A model generated the notes under the pieces. That model worked only from the letters and a program-made list of their open reading frames with translations, did no database searches and was not told where the DNA came from. From Anaeramoeba flamelloides (lineage: Eukaryota; Metamonada; Anaeramoebidae), in NCBI GenBank assembly GCA_027625915.1, contig JANTQA010000070.1, positions 3,787,001 to 3,851,000 of the forward strand: DNA of 64,000 nt. The letters run 5' to 3'. A program made the position numbers and the translations under genes. Below, in pieces: positions 1 to 11,641 of the stretch. Positions within the stretch are counted from its first letter, which is position 1; each line of letters starts with the position of its first letter.

Positions 1-144
1 TATAATTTCTTTTATTTATCATAAAATTAACAAAATTATTGAATTATTATTAATAATAAAAAAATATCTTGTCTTTTGAATTTTTGCTATTATAATAAAA
101 TAAGAATAAAAATTCTTAAAAATTAAAAATCTTTAAAAAATAAA

Positions 145-715
145 AGCTTCTTTTATTATTTTTTCCATCATTTATTTGACTGAATTATCTTTATATTGGA
201 AAGAAGAGTTACAAGGGAAGTAGATCAATTGTTAATTACCAATATTTAGATACAGGAACACAAAATTACGGGTAACTCGAAAATAAAAACTAAAAAGTAA
301 AGGTAAAAAATGACCAATGATTTAAAACAAAAACCAGATCAAACAGAAAAAAAAAAAAATTACAACAATTAAACAACAAATTCCCCAAGTGAACACTTCA
401 TGAAAAATTATCAAAATATTATAAAATTAACCAAAAGTATTGTGGTTGTGATTTTGGGTGTTCTTAATTAAAGATTACATTTTTTTTTTTTGATATTTTT
501 TATCATTTTCTTCTTATAAACTCTATTTAAATTCCTTTCAATTTTTTTTTTTTCTTTATTTTCTTGTCAATTTTTTTTCCATAAAGAAAATTTGGGTATC
601 TCTTTCCCTTGAATAATCATGAAACATATGATTTTACGCTAAAATATCCTTGAAGGAAAGTAAAGTAAAAAGTCATTTAGAGTACAATTTAAACTTCTTT
701 AACTAAAAATACAAA
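145..715 (+). repeat. Dispersed repeat family K, copy 1
   Basis: About 570 bp that reappears in the same orientation near 42985-43565. Shared blocks include the stretch around TGACCAA(T/A)GG(T)TTAAA, AAAAGTATTGTG.CTGTGATTTTGGG and GATTTTAC(G/A)CTTAAA, separated by T-rich tracts of different length. Part of the unit is also found inverted at about 56705-56965, and the right part near 7949-8065. I see no convincing terminal inverted repeats and no reading frame, so the mobility class is unknown. Confidence 0.6.
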
Positions 716-763
716 AAAAAAAATAATTATTTTTTTTTTCACCAGAATTTAGAAAAAAAGATA

Positions 764-1475
764 TAAACTCTTTTTCAAACAAAAGAGCACACCTCTCAAA
801 TCACCAATACTATTCAATTTGATTGTTAATAAGATAATTACTTATTGGTGATTTTCATTTTAATTATTCATTTTTTGTTTTTTTATTAATGGATATTAAA
901 CAGTTGGAAAATGAAAAAAAAAAAAAACCAGATAAGGAGAAATCTAGTTTGTAAATAATCTACAAGTATAAAAATGGAAACAGTTTAAGTTTGATTTCGA
1001 ATGGGCTAGATATAGAAATTTTGAAAGACCATTATTGGATTGATGTAGGAACACAGAAAAAAGAAAAAAAAAAAACAATTCCTACAAAATACCCAGATGA
1101 ATTATTGCTTTATATTGAAAATGTGACTTTAAAGAACAAAAATTTGATGTGTAAAAAGTTATCCCCAATTCAATGTCAAGAACTTTTCCCCAATTCTCCG
1201 TTTCCAACGGTTTTTATTGATTTTATAATTTTTTTCCACGTACAATTTACAAAACGGTAATTCTCATTTCAAATAACAGTGCACATCAATTTGTTAAAAT
1301 AATTAATTTTAATTTTTATTGTTTTGTTTTTAATGAGTTTTAAATATTTAGTTGAGTGTTTTTTTTTTATGTTTTAAAGAGTTTCTTATATTTTAGAATG
1401 ATATTACAATTAATTTGATTAAATTATGAATAATTCTTGAAATTTTATGTGCCCTTTTATTTGAAAAAGATTTTA
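764..1475 (+). mobile_element. TIR element family A, copy 1
   Basis: A 0.7-kb element with terminal inverted repeats. The left end reads CTCTTTTTCAAACAAAAG and the right end is its near complement, CCCTTTTATTTGAAAAAG. It is bounded by TA at both ends. A second copy lies inverted at 11642-12346 with the same ends and recognisable interior, including a third TIR-like motif inside. An 89-codon open frame at 991-1260 lies inside, starts with TTG, and is broken by stops in the second copy, so I do not call it a gene. Probably a non-autonomous Tc1/mariner-like (TA target) element. Confidence 0.7.
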
Positions 1476-3611
1476 ATTACAAAATTTATTTGTCTTTGGA
1501 CTAAACTCAAATTTAAAAGTTTTGAAACCAGTTAAAATAGTTAAAAGAATAATAATACAACAGTCTCTTGAAATTTGGAAATAATTTTGATTCTAAAAAA
1601 CCATTTTTATCATTTTTTGTCTTTTCTGTTTTGTTTTCATTTCTGTTTTTTCTAGTTACTTAATCTATTTCTTTTGCTCACAAAATTTTTTTCAGATGGT
1701 TGAAAGAAAATTTGCGCTGGGTTCTTATAGAGACGAAAAACTCAAATTTAATGTAGTTGATGGTATCTGAACTTGATCGATCAATAATTGTTAATAGAAA
1801 TTTCAACTAATTTACCTTTGAATTTTGGTTTGCTCTCTCCAAAATTTTTAACACTGTATTTTTTGAAGTATTGTTAATTATTTATTTTCTGTTTTGCGGA
1901 TATTGTAAATTATAAATAATTGTTCATATTTCAATTCGTTAGTGAATGACTCTAATTCCGTATTTCTTCGATACTTTCTTTAATAAGATTTTTTGGTTCA
2001 AACATTGAATTTTGGTGTGTCAACAAAAATTTGATTGGAGTTAAGATCATTAAAATTAACTTTGTTTAAAATTAAATTTATAAAATCAATAGAACCAAAA
2101 ATCTTGATAAAATACAATATATTAAAAATAACATCATAATTCAAAAAAAATATTGATTTTGCTTAATTTTATTTTAAATAAATAGAAATTTCTTTCTTTT
2201 TTTTTTGCATATCATTTTTTATTCTTTTTTTTTTTACACATCATGTTTTATTCTTTTTTTTTTTCCTCTTAAAATGATAAATCGCCAATAAATTAATAAA
2301 GCACATATTATAAAAATAACCAACCTAAAAGCAAGTGGGGATTAATAAGGTAATATTTTTCAATAATCTGGACATTAAAATCAATAAAACAGTCAATTAA
2401 TTATTTTGAAACCCCTATTTTTTGTTTTATTGTGCACGCATTTATTTATACTGCCATTTTCCAATTAAGATTGAAAAATTTTTATTTTAGAATCTCAAAT
2501 ATTTCTCCCGCGATTGTATTAATTGCAGAAAAAAACCTAGATCTTTTCAAGATCATTTGATTCATGATAATCTTGAGTTTTATTAATTTGGATCTCTTTA
2601 TTTTTGAAACTTTGAGATCAAATTTATTTTTTTTAATTTGAAAATAACAGTATTCACAAAAGAATAAGGAAAGATATTTTCATTTAATTAGTTTGTAATA
2701 TCAATTTCATTTTAAATAATGGTTTTCCTTGGAATAATATATACAATTAAATTTTGATTTAAAATAGCTGTTAATGCCGAAAAAAAAAGCAAATTTTCTT
2801 GGAGAATTTAATAATAGTAATTTTATTAGAATAGCAAATATGCTTTGAATATTTCATTCTTAAAATACATTATCCAATTAATATATTCTAAGAATTATTT
2901 TATTTTTGTTTTATTTGGGAAAATTCTATTAAAATTTTTGGCATTCTGAAAGAAAAATAAGACTGTCTGTCCATTAATAATTTTTAAGATAAAGTTCACT
3001 AATGCATAAAACAGCCATCAGAACTCATTAAATAATTATAAAATTAATAATAAAAATATTAACTCATGAAATATTTAATTTTTCTTTTCTTTTCTTATTT
3101 ATTTCGTTATTTCTTTTATTTTATTCTTGTGCTTCTATTCTTGGGTATTATATCTCTTTAAATTTGTAAAAATTTTCATTTTGTTTTCTGATCATTCATT
3201 TTGCCTACATACAGCGTGTTGTTAACCTGAAATTGAAGTTGTAAATCAACCAACAACGGGCTAAGAACGGAAAATGAAAATGATTAGTTTTTGAATAATT
3301 TTTCTTTTCGATAATGCTCTAAATAAATGCTTGATTCATTGTCTCAATTTTTGAATTGAAAACAGAAACTTGATTGTTGAGTTGAAATTGCATATCCCTT
3401 GTCAAATAACCATTAAGTGATCGTCTCAAAAATTCTAATGAAGAATTTGAAACATTTTAGCCGTCCTCGAAGTTTTGAACAATACAAATTCAAAATAAAG
3501 AATTAGTATTGTTTAAAAAATCTCAAGCACAGTTTCACTTAAAGAGTTTTTTTTTGAAGAAGGAAAACAAAAACAAAAAAAAATAAAAAAAAAAAAAAGC
3601 AAAAGCAAAAA

Positions 3612-3642
<31 letters not shown>

Positions 3643-3832
3643 TTTTTGTAAAATAAAAAAAAAAAAAAATTCTTTTGCGAATAAGTTACTTGGCCATTCC
3701 AAGTATCTATTTTGTTTATTTGTTTTCTTTTACGTTGTTAATAAAGATTCGTTTTTAAGAAATAGACCCAAAAACATTCTTTTTTTTAAAAAAAAATTTA
3801 GATTAAAAAAGAGAGGGTAAAACGAAATATCT
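1476..3832. other. Gene-free AT-rich stretch
   Basis: I see no supported gene. It holds long A and T homopolymers, especially the poly-A mosaic at about 3560-3670. A slightly GC-richer patch at about 3190-3480 reads open for short stretches on the minus strand but contains stops in every frame. Confidence 0.5.
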
Positions 3833-4288
3833 TTAGTTTTTGTTGAAGCTTTTGAGAACGATGTTTAAGGCTTGGTTTTGGTCACCATATTCTTTGACGA
3901 CAACACAAGAAGTTTTGATAATCTTTTGTGCAACACCTTCTTCATCAATTTTACATAATCCTACCCATTCACCTAATGATTCGCGGGATGGAGCCTTGAT
4001 CAATTGGATGTTGTTTTCAGAGCAAAGTGTGGTGATTACGTTGACGTATTTTGGATCATCAACATCGGAGGCAAGAACACATAATCTTGCTCTTCCAGAG
4101 TCAAGTGCTCTAATGGATTCATTAAGCCCCTTAGCGAGGGAGTCATTACGGAGTGCAGATTTGAGGACTTTTTGGACAGCGGTCATAAGATCCATGCTTT
4201 CTTCTTCAACTTCAGATCCAGATTCTTCGTTGATTTCTTCTTCTTCAGATCCGCTTAATTTTTCTTCTTTAATTTGTTCTTCAGACAT
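3833..4288 (-). CDS. RPS12: 40S ribosomal protein eS12
   Basis: This 151-residue protein is the small-subunit ribosomal protein eS12 (L7Ae/Gadd45 fold), which sits on the head/beak of the 40S subunit. The core runs from MDLMTAVQKVLKSAL through GLNESIRALDSGRARLCVLA, DDPKYVNVITTLC and GEWVGLCKIDEEG to CVVVKEYGDQ, all characteristic of the family and in the right order. The usual length is about 130-145. The first 30 residues are very acidic (Glu/Ser runs), an extended version of the variable N-terminus. I chose the ATG at 4286-4288. The frame stays open upstream to 4384, but that part would encode a Phe-rich stretch from T-rich leader DNA, unlike any eS12. No intron is evident and the stop is TAA. 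A 5' A/T homopolymer zone precedes it. Confidence 0.95.
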   Translation of the reverse strand: MSEEQIKEEKLSGSEEEEINEESGSEVEEESMDLMTAVQKVLKSALRNDSLAKGLNESIRALDSGRARLCVLASDVDDPKYVNVITTLCSENNIQLIKAPSRESLGEWVGLCKIDEEGVAQKIIKTSCVVVKEYGDQNQALNIVLKSFNKN

Positions 4289-5109
4289 TTGAAAAGTGTT
4301 GTTTTTCTTTAATTTGAATAAAAGAATGAAGAAAAAAAAGAAATGGAAAAGAAAAAGAGAAAAAAAAAAAATAGAAACAAGCAAAGCAAAAGTTTATTAA
4401 AAAAAAAAAAAAAAATTTGTTTGTAAATAAAAAAAAGAAATCAAAAAGAAAATTTACAATTTGAGAGATTTATAAAAAAATGAAATTCCAAAAGAAATAC
4501 ATATGTGAATATGGAACTTTTGGTTTGTTTATTAGAATTATTTAAAATTTATTTATGAGTAATGGTTTACAGTTAATATTTTGATGAATTTTTTTGGTTG
4601 CAAAGATATTTAGAAAAATTCAAATAAAAGAGATAAAGTGCTATTATTCACAACCGATTTAGATCCTCTCAAAAGAAATAGTCAGAGACAGAAAAACAAT
4701 TATAAATCAAAAGTAAAATAATGTGAAACTCGTTCATTGAATAAGAAAGTTCAGATAATTTGAAAAGTAATTTTTGATATCTGTTTGTTTGGGTAATAAG
4801 GAAATATCTCTATAAATGGAAAAACTTCAATAGTGAATAACTTTGTTAAGTTATAAACATAAAGTCTGAGAACAAAGAAAATGCTATTTTTCTTGATAAA
4901 TACTTTATGGGTTACCTTTTCTCAGGGAAAATTTGAAAAAATCAAATATTTTTCTCTTAAGGGATTATTCGCTTTTTAAAAAAAATATTTAAAAGTCAAA
5001 AAAGGACACTTGTTCCAAAATCAAAATTTTTCTTACTATTCATCCTGCTTTTTTGGTTCTTTTTAATTTTAACTCATTCTATAATTTTATTGATAATACA
5101 ATTATTTTC
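4289..5109. other. Intergenic, no gene seen
   Basis: The upstream region of the eS12 gene on the minus strand begins with A-rich runs (4384-4440) that may be its promoter/leader. No recognisable motif, RNA gene or coding frame was found in the rest. Confidence 0.45.
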
Positions 5110-5595
5110 TACACTGATCAAAATAATGCGTGCACAAAGACTATAATGCGTGTTTCAAAAAATTATCCTTGCTTTTTTTTCTTCTTGTACCAAGGCAACA
5201 TCCAATCGACTACCAAACAGTATACCTAAGTTCAAATCAATTTTGAAAGTAAAGGTCTGGTTATTTTAAGCAAAATTTAAATTTCTCAAGCAATTAGTCG
5301 AAAATTTTCCATAATAATCACAATTCTTTTGAATTTTTTTGTTTATTTTTCCTGATTTTCTAAATTTTCTCAAAAATTTACTCTATTTTTTGAAATAAAT
5401 TTTACAATTTGATCCTTCTTTTTTATAATTTCTTTTTAATTAATAGAACTAGAAGAAACCATTACCATATTTTTTATGTGTTTATTATCAGTTTCTTTGA
5501 TTGGTTAATGTATAGGTCTTCTCTAACAAAAAAACACGCCTTTTATTTTGAAATACACATTAAATTTTTTTACAGGTTTTATTTTGACCACAATA
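5110..5595 (+). mobile_element. TIR element family D, copy 1
   Basis: About 486 bp bounded by TA. The left end is TACACTGATCAAAATAATGC and the right end is the complement of TATTGTGGTCAAAATAAAAC. The same unit recurs inverted at 8745-9227, at 41344-41833 and at 54511-55003, and is truncated at 22749-23190. The family is uniform in size (483-493 bp). A 63-codon frame (5409-5600) lies near the right end and has a similar partner in the second copy, but is broken in the others. Confidence 0.75.
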
Positions 5596-5816
5596 GTTAA
5601 AAAATGAAAATTTTGAGATAACATTCCTAAATATTTTTCGAGTTTATAAGTTGAAGAAAATCCAAAGATCTTTCCAACATCGTTTAGGAAATGATATTAT
5701 TAGAAATTTAATTAAACAACCTTATTGGACTCTAAGACAAATTTTTTACTCGGTTAATTTGATTGTAGCAGTAATAATTAATATTTATTTTGGAAATTAA
5801 AACAAAAATTTTCATT

Positions 5817-6015
5817 TATAGTCAGTTCCACTTTTAAGGCACAAACTTTCAACGAAATTTAAGGCACAAGAAAATCTCAAATTAAGGCACAAACTTTGTA
5901 ATTTTTTTTTTTTACAAATTATTTTACTAGAATCTGAATTTTGTACCTTAATTTGGAATTTTTTGTGCCTTGAATTTCAATTGAAGTTTGTGCCTTAAAA
6001 GTTGGATTGGTTGTA
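5817..6015. mobile_element. Palindromic MITE family E, copy 1
   Basis: About 199 bp that is largely one long inverted repeat. Both arms contain repeated AAGGCACAAA motifs and the ends read GTCAGTTCCACTTTTAAGG against the complement CAACCAATCCAACTTTTAAGG, with TA at each boundary. A second copy is at 63529-63729. It has no coding capacity. This is typical of a hairpin-forming MITE mobilised in trans by a TA-targeting (Tc1/mariner or pogo) transposase. Confidence 0.75.
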
Positions 6016-7190
6016 AAAGGCAACATATTTGCAATTTACACTAATTCAATATAAATAATACATATGATTTATTTAATAATTTTTACAAATTTAAATTATA
6101 TGAAAAATTTTTTCAATTAATTTTTAAAATAAGACATCTGAAAAAAAAACCTAAAAAAATTATGTATTCAAAAGAAATTTTATATCTCTGAATTTTCTGA
6201 GAAAAAAAAAAACAAATTGAGGTTCATAAAATAAAAGAATCTGAAGAAACCAATAAAAATATGAAAAATTTTCAAATTTATTTAATAAAAATTCTCGAAA
6301 CAATATCTTAAAAATATAATGATTTAAATTATTTATATTAAGGGAATTAAAATAGGGTGATTAATTTTTTAATTATCAACTAAAAATTTTATAATATTTT
6401 AAATATTTGAGTTAATTAATATATTACAAAAATATTATAAATAAACATAAAAATATCAATTCTTATTTATAAAAGAGAATTCAAAATTACAAATTTGTTA
6501 ATTTCAATAAATAAAAAAAATAACTAAATTCAAAAATAAAATAAAAAAAAAATCTCTTCCTAATTTAAGGGAAATTATAAATTAAATTAAGAAATAAACA
6601 ACACAATCAACTGTTATTCAAAAGATTGATTTGACATAAAAAAAAAAGAATTTATAAATAAACATATTATGTATTTGTGATTCAAAGAGTTGGGAATATC
6701 TGTGAATTTTTCGAGATTTAAAAGAAAAGAGCAAAATCAAAGATTTTACTCTATTATTTTAAATCCTGGAAAACTACTTTTATTTCTTTTTTAATTTTAG
6801 AAATAAAAAGAAAAAATCACAAATTTTCTTATTTTTTATCAAATTATAAAACTAATTTCTTTATTTTTTTTTCTAGGTTTTTCTGTTTAAACATAAAATC
6901 CTCTTATTTTATAATTGGAAAAAAAAAAAAAACAAGAAAATAACTTTTAGCTTCTCAAGTATTTAAAATAAGTAAATAAAATCTTTTCTTGAAGTTAATT
7001 CTTTTGAATTCTTTAAAAATACGATTTGATTTTATTAATTTTAGAAAAAAAAAATAAAAAAACTAGACACTCTACAAAAATATTTTACAATAATTATCAA
7101 TTAAAAATATTGTTTTAAAAAACAACAATTATTAAGTTATATATCAACTCAACAAGTACTTTATCAGATCACTAACTGCTAAAATAAATA
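6016..7190. other. Gene-free AT-rich stretch
   Basis: Very AT-rich DNA with short A/T runs and no reading frame or RNA gene that I can support. Confidence 0.5.
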
Positions 7191-7320
7191 TACAATCTTT
7201 TCAAGACAACCATACAATTTTAAATAAAATAAAATGGAATTTTCTATACATAGTTTCTATTTTCGAAAAATTCAGAAATAAGAATGATAATTCAAAAAAA
7301 CATTTTAATGAATGAGATAT

Positions 7321-7764
7321 TACAGCCGTTCCAAAGCTACCATAAAATTTTAAATAAAACAAAATTAAGTTTTCTATTTTTATTTTCCATTTTCAAAAAA
7401 TTTAGAAATAAGAGTTATTATTCAAAAAAAAATTCATTAAATGTGCTATTATTCAAATTTAATGAAAACTGAAAAACATATTGAAGATTCATGAAGCACT
7501 TAAAAATATTGTTGAAAAATTAAAATTTTAAAGATCAGTAAATATTGATATTGTTTTTGAGCTTTTTTGGACTGATAATTTTTAAGTTATAAGGGACCTT
7601 GAATATTTTTTTTCGGTTTTCATTAAATTTGAATAATAGCACATTTAATGAATTTTTTTTTGAATAATAACTCTTATTTCTAAATTTTTTGAAAATGGAA
7701 AATAAAAATAGAAAACTTAATTTTGTTTTATTTAAAATATTATGGTAGCCTTGGAACGACTATA
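7321..7764. mobile_element. Foldback element family F, copy 1
   Basis: Arms of about 160 bp (7321-7483 and about 7605-7764) are inverted copies of each other. The outer ends are TACAGCCGTTCCAAAGCTAC and the complement TATAGTCGTTCCAAGGCTAC, so TA bounds each side. A degraded extra copy of the left arm sits in tandem just outside at about 7195-7312. A related element with the same terminus but different interior lies at 61729-62129. It has no transposase frame. The long arms make it a foldback-type non-autonomous element. Confidence 0.72.
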
Positions 7765-8744
7765 ATAATGTAAAAAACAAAAAACTGAAATAATTTTTGC
7801 CCTTAATGTCTAAAGTATGAGCACAACGAACCAATAGAACATTTATTGATCATTTTTTATTTCTATGCCCTTCTTATGTAAATACTCGATTACTATTTCT
7901 CTTAATAAATTAAAAAAAAACCTTTGATGTTGATCTTAAACAATGAGAGTTGGAAATTATTTTCATTTATTAATAATTGTGTAATAGATGATTTTACGCT
8001 TAAATTTCATTTCAGAAAGGGAATTTAAGTCTAAGGGGATCTAGATTATAATTTACATTTCTTGATTGAAAGAAAAAAATAAAAAAGAAAATTTTCTTTC
8101 AAGATACAAAATATTTTTTTTTTTAATTTAAGGGATTAATATTTACCAAGGAGAATCGTACAATCAAAGTATGTTGTTATTGGATTTAACCACATTTGTG
8201 CTACAAGGTTCGAAAATCTCTAAAAAATCGATTAGTCAAGTAGTAATAGTTGTTGATTCTTATTAATTAAAAATGATCTATGTATTAGTAAAAAACCCAA
8301 CATTTTCAGAATCAAATCTGCATTTCGCTACAAATTTAAAGATTTAATTACCAACCACCAGACTACAAAGTCACAAAATATCTTTCTTAAATTTGTGGTG
8401 AAATGTAGATTAGTTCCTAAAAAAGTTGATAATTTTTGTTATAAAATTAAATAATTAACGAATAGATTCTTTTTGACTAATTATTTATGAAATACTGGAA
8501 ATATATTGATGCTACAATTTACTTTATCAAAAGCAAACAAAACTAACCTCTCTCGGTTTTTTTGTTGATTATTATTGAGATAATCTTTGAAATTATAAAA
8601 TTAAAAAAAAATAGTTACTTTTGGAAGTTCTAAAGATGAACTATTATTTACTGAGAATACATCTATGTAGAGTTTCTATTTTTCGATTTGGAAAAAGAAT
8701 TTTAAAAAAAAATTTCTAGAATGAAAATTGTTAATATTAATTAT
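7765..8744. other. Gene-free stretch with repeat fragments
   Basis: It contains a partial family K match (about 7949-8065) and a family L unit (about 8130-8300, marked by CTCTAAAAAATCGATT, also near 36630-36790 and inverted at 9230-9405). It also has a small imperfect inverted repeat at about 8310-8420 (AATCTGCATTTCGCTACAAA and its partner). No gene was found. Confidence 0.5.
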
Positions 8745-9227
8745 TATTGTAGTCAAAATAAAGCGTGCAAAAACATTTAATGCCTGTTTCAAAAATAAAA
8801 TACGTATTTTTTTTTGTTATAGAAGTCCTATACATTAACCAATAAAAGAAACCAATAATAAACCCGAAAAAAAGATGGTATTGGTTTCTTAAAGTTCTAT
8901 TATTTAAAAAAAAATTCCAAAAATAAAGCATCAAATTACAAAATTTATCTCAAAAAATAGAGTAAATTTTTGATAAAATTTTTATTTATCAATAATAAAA
9001 AAAAATTCAAAAAAACGTGTTTATTATTGAAAATTTTCAACTATTTGCATGAGAAATTTAAATTTTACTGAAAATAACCAGACCTTTAGTTTCAAAATTG
9101 ATTAGACTTAGGTATACTATTTGGTCGTAGATTGGATGTGGCCTTGGTACAAGAAGAAAAAAAAGCACGGATAATAGTTTGAAACATGGATTATACTATT
9201 TGTGCACACATTATTTTGATCACTGTA
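8745..9227 (-). mobile_element. TIR element family D, copy 2 (inverted)
   Basis: About 483 bp, inverted relative to the copy at 5110-5595. The ends are TATTGTAGTCAAAATAAAGC and the complement TACAGTGATCAAAATAATGT. A 65-codon frame at 8737-8934 (minus) resembles the frame in copy 1, sharing segments such as WLMYR and TKK, but it is not kept in the other copies. Confidence 0.75.
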
Positions 9228-9229
9228 GT

Positions 9230-9405
9230 AAAAAATGTAATAATTTATTTTACATAAGATTTCTAATAGATTTTTTAGAGCTATTTGAGCCCCCCCAACT
9301 AATATCATTTACACCCAATTACATCATACTTTGATTTAGAGAAATCTTGGGTTGAGCTAATCCCTTAAAAAAATACTAGATCTCAACAAAATCAATTCAA
9401 AATGA
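9230..9405 (-). repeat. Dispersed repeat family L, inverted copy
   Basis: The complement of this stretch matches about 8130-8300 and 36630-36790. Shared blocks are AAGGGAT, AATCAAAGTATG/AAAGTAAGTTG, ATTGGGTGTAAAT and CTCTAAAAAATC. It abuts the family D element ending at 9227. At 36.5 kb a D fragment also abuts an L copy, so the two may once have been one larger unit. Confidence 0.5.
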
Positions 9406-10326
9406 TATTTTTAAGCATTTAACTCAGCTTTATTCTGGATCTTTGAGAGATCATTTTAATTTGTCTGATTGGATCTTCGTTGTCTGTAATCTTTTAAATT
9501 TATTTTTTTCTAATTATTGTTAATTTAGTTTCTCAGAATGCACATATTTCACCAATAATTTTTTTTTAATAAACTATATTTCTTCTTTATATTTTGTTTT
9601 CATCCTCTTGGTATTTTTCTTTTATTTCTACGGTGTATGAATATTTTGAGAACCGCTTACATTTAGATCGGTACCAAATGCAAAACACAAATGAGTCAGA
9701 CGACTTTAAAATTAAAAAAAACTGATAAAAAAAAGGAGGTTTTCAAGTTTTTCTACTGTAAAAGATACCATATTGACTGACTTGTTTTTCAAAGTTGTCA
9801 ATTAAAGTTTCTTTTGATTGCTTCCATTGATAGAGTTTTTAAAAATTTTCAAAAATAATTTTTCAGAAAGTTGATTTTTTGAGTTTTGACTAAATTCCAA
9901 TCCGTTAAAAAATAGATTAAATACAACAGATTTCATTCATATCTCAGAGAAATTAGTGACCACTTAGTCTTTACCCCCATTCCTATCTGCTTTAATTATT
10001 GAAAAAACATAAATTGTCTTGGAAATATGAATCTATATTCCCTCTCTGTAATTCTTTTTAAGAAAATGAACAAGTCGAAAACAACAAAAATAGAATAAGG
10101 TTTCCAAATTATTATTTGAAACTGTTCACCGAGAAACAAATACAAGACTTTTATTGAAATCCAGAAACAGACTTTAAACTCAGAAAAATGGTTTGTGAGA
10201 AAATCGTCTCCCTGACAAATCTATTTTTTCAAGGTTTAAATAAATAGAAAGTTTCTTCATTTTTTGTGATTTGTATTTTTTTGTTCTTTCAATCAATTTT
10301 GAAGATCACTAACAAGAAAATTGGAA
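9406..10326. other. Intergenic region upstream of the FHA exon
   Basis: No supported gene. It likely contains the promoter and leader for the plus-strand FHA exon that begins at 10327, but no specific element can be named from sequence. Confidence 0.45.
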
Positions 10327-10760
10327 ATGACCTTCGAAATCGATATGAGTAGTTTAAATGAAAAAGGTTCTGATGAAGAAAACCAAAATAACAGTGAAGT
10401 CTTTGCAACACTAATCTCACTGAGTTATGAGACCCCACATTTAATGATCGAAAAAGATGAGATAATTATTGGGAGATCGACAAATGCCGATTTCCGTTTT
10501 ACAGATCGAAGAATTAGTAATATACATTGTAAAATTATACGGAACACAAACACAAACGAGTTTGTAATCCAAGACTGTTCAACAAACGGCACTTATATTA
10601 ATAATGAACGTATTGGGAGAGGCAATTCTCTTTTGGTTTCCTCGGGTGACGAAATTATGATTGCAACAAAATATGTTGATAAGGAGAACAATAGCCTTGA
10701 GCCAATAAAATATATTTTTCAAAATCACTGTTATGTTGAAGAGAAAACAAATGAGATTAT
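10327..10760 (+). CDS. FHA-domain exon, predicted first exon of a CHK2-type kinase
   Basis: It encodes about 144 residues with a forkhead-associated (phosphothreonine-binding) domain. IIIGRSTNADF supplies the conserved GR loop, RRISNIHCKI the S..H motif and DCSTNGTYIN the NGT/N motif, so all key ligand-binding residues are present. The ATG at 10327 is the first good start; an in-frame TTG lies just before it. The frame ends at TAA 10762-10764, but a GTAAAA donor at 10761 overlaps that stop. Splicing from 10760 to 15525 joins the two halves of one codon and continues into the kinase exon, with FHA-to-kinase spacing like CHK2/Rad53/Cds1. I therefore read this as exon 1 of a DNA-damage checkpoint kinase of about 465 residues. 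If the join is wrong it is a stand-alone 145-residue FHA protein. Confidence 0.8.
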
Positions 10761-10987
10761 GTAAAAATATCTTTTAATTTTTTTTTTTTCTTTTTTTTTT
10801 TTTTTTCAATTTTGGGACTGCTTCACTTGAAAAAAGTTTCTATTCCAACACCATATTTTTTTTTCGGGGTGTAAATTAATTTATTCTCAACAAAACTTCA
10901 ATTTTAAAACTTTTTTAAAAAGAAAGAAAATTTTTGATTTTTTATTTTTCCTTTCTCTTCATTTTTGGATTAAAAAAACAAAATTAA

Positions 10988-11236
10988 ATGACAACAACTG
11001 GTAATTTTTTGAAGAAAAGAGTTAAATCGGAGAACCCAGAATCACTAGAATGATTAGCCACACTTTACAAAAGAGAAAATTTACAAGATTTCTCAAAGCA
11101 AATTGCGATGAGTGAAGCTATTGTAATTTCCCAATTAATAAATGAAAATTTTTATTTCTGGTTTACAAATATCTTTACCAAACAAACTGAATGAAAAAAC
11201 CTCAAGATCTTCACGAGTCAAATTAGAAATGATTAA
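10988..11236 (+). pseudogene. Relic reading frame of unknown family
   Basis: An 82-codon stretch starting with ATG reads as ordinary protein (FLKKRVKSENPESLE, then LATLYKRENLQDFSKQ and SEAIVISQLINENF) but carries TGA at 11051-11053 and 11092-11094 and ends at TAA 11234-11236. Its amino-acid composition is richer than the translations of surrounding DNA, which suggests a decayed exon, here inside the predicted intron and on the same strand. I do not recognise the family. It could also be chance. Confidence 0.35.
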
Positions 11237-11641
11237 TTTTTTCGAATTTAGCTCTTCCTAATGGAACTTTTGAGATTGAAAATTTATTTTTTTAATTTGA
11301 ATAAAACAGTAGTGACCAAAATAGCCGAAAGATTTCACCTTCTTTAATAGGCTTTGGACAACAGTCATGTTACCACTTAAAATATGTTTTTACTGGTATT
11401 TTCAGGCTAAAGGGGAAAAAGTCTCACTTGATCTTTTTTTATTCATTTTTTGTTGTCAAGTAAAATTTCGACTTATAAAAAAGATTTATGAAGACACGAA
11501 CCAATTAACCGTGAATTTGAATACAAAATTTTAAACAATTTTGACTTTAATTTTTTGTTTTTTTCATCTAACAATCCATATTCAAAGAATTTATTAATTT
11601 AACTTTAGTTCGCTCAAATTTATTTCAGAACTTCTTAATTA

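Noticed and set aside
991-1260. 89-codon open frame
   Set aside because: Begins with TTG, lies inside element A1 and is interrupted by stops in the second copy at 11.9-12.1 kb.
4289-4384. 32-codon upstream extension of the eS12 frame
   Set aside because: Phe/Leu-rich translation of a T-rich leader; eS12 proteins start near the acidic MSEEQ segment.
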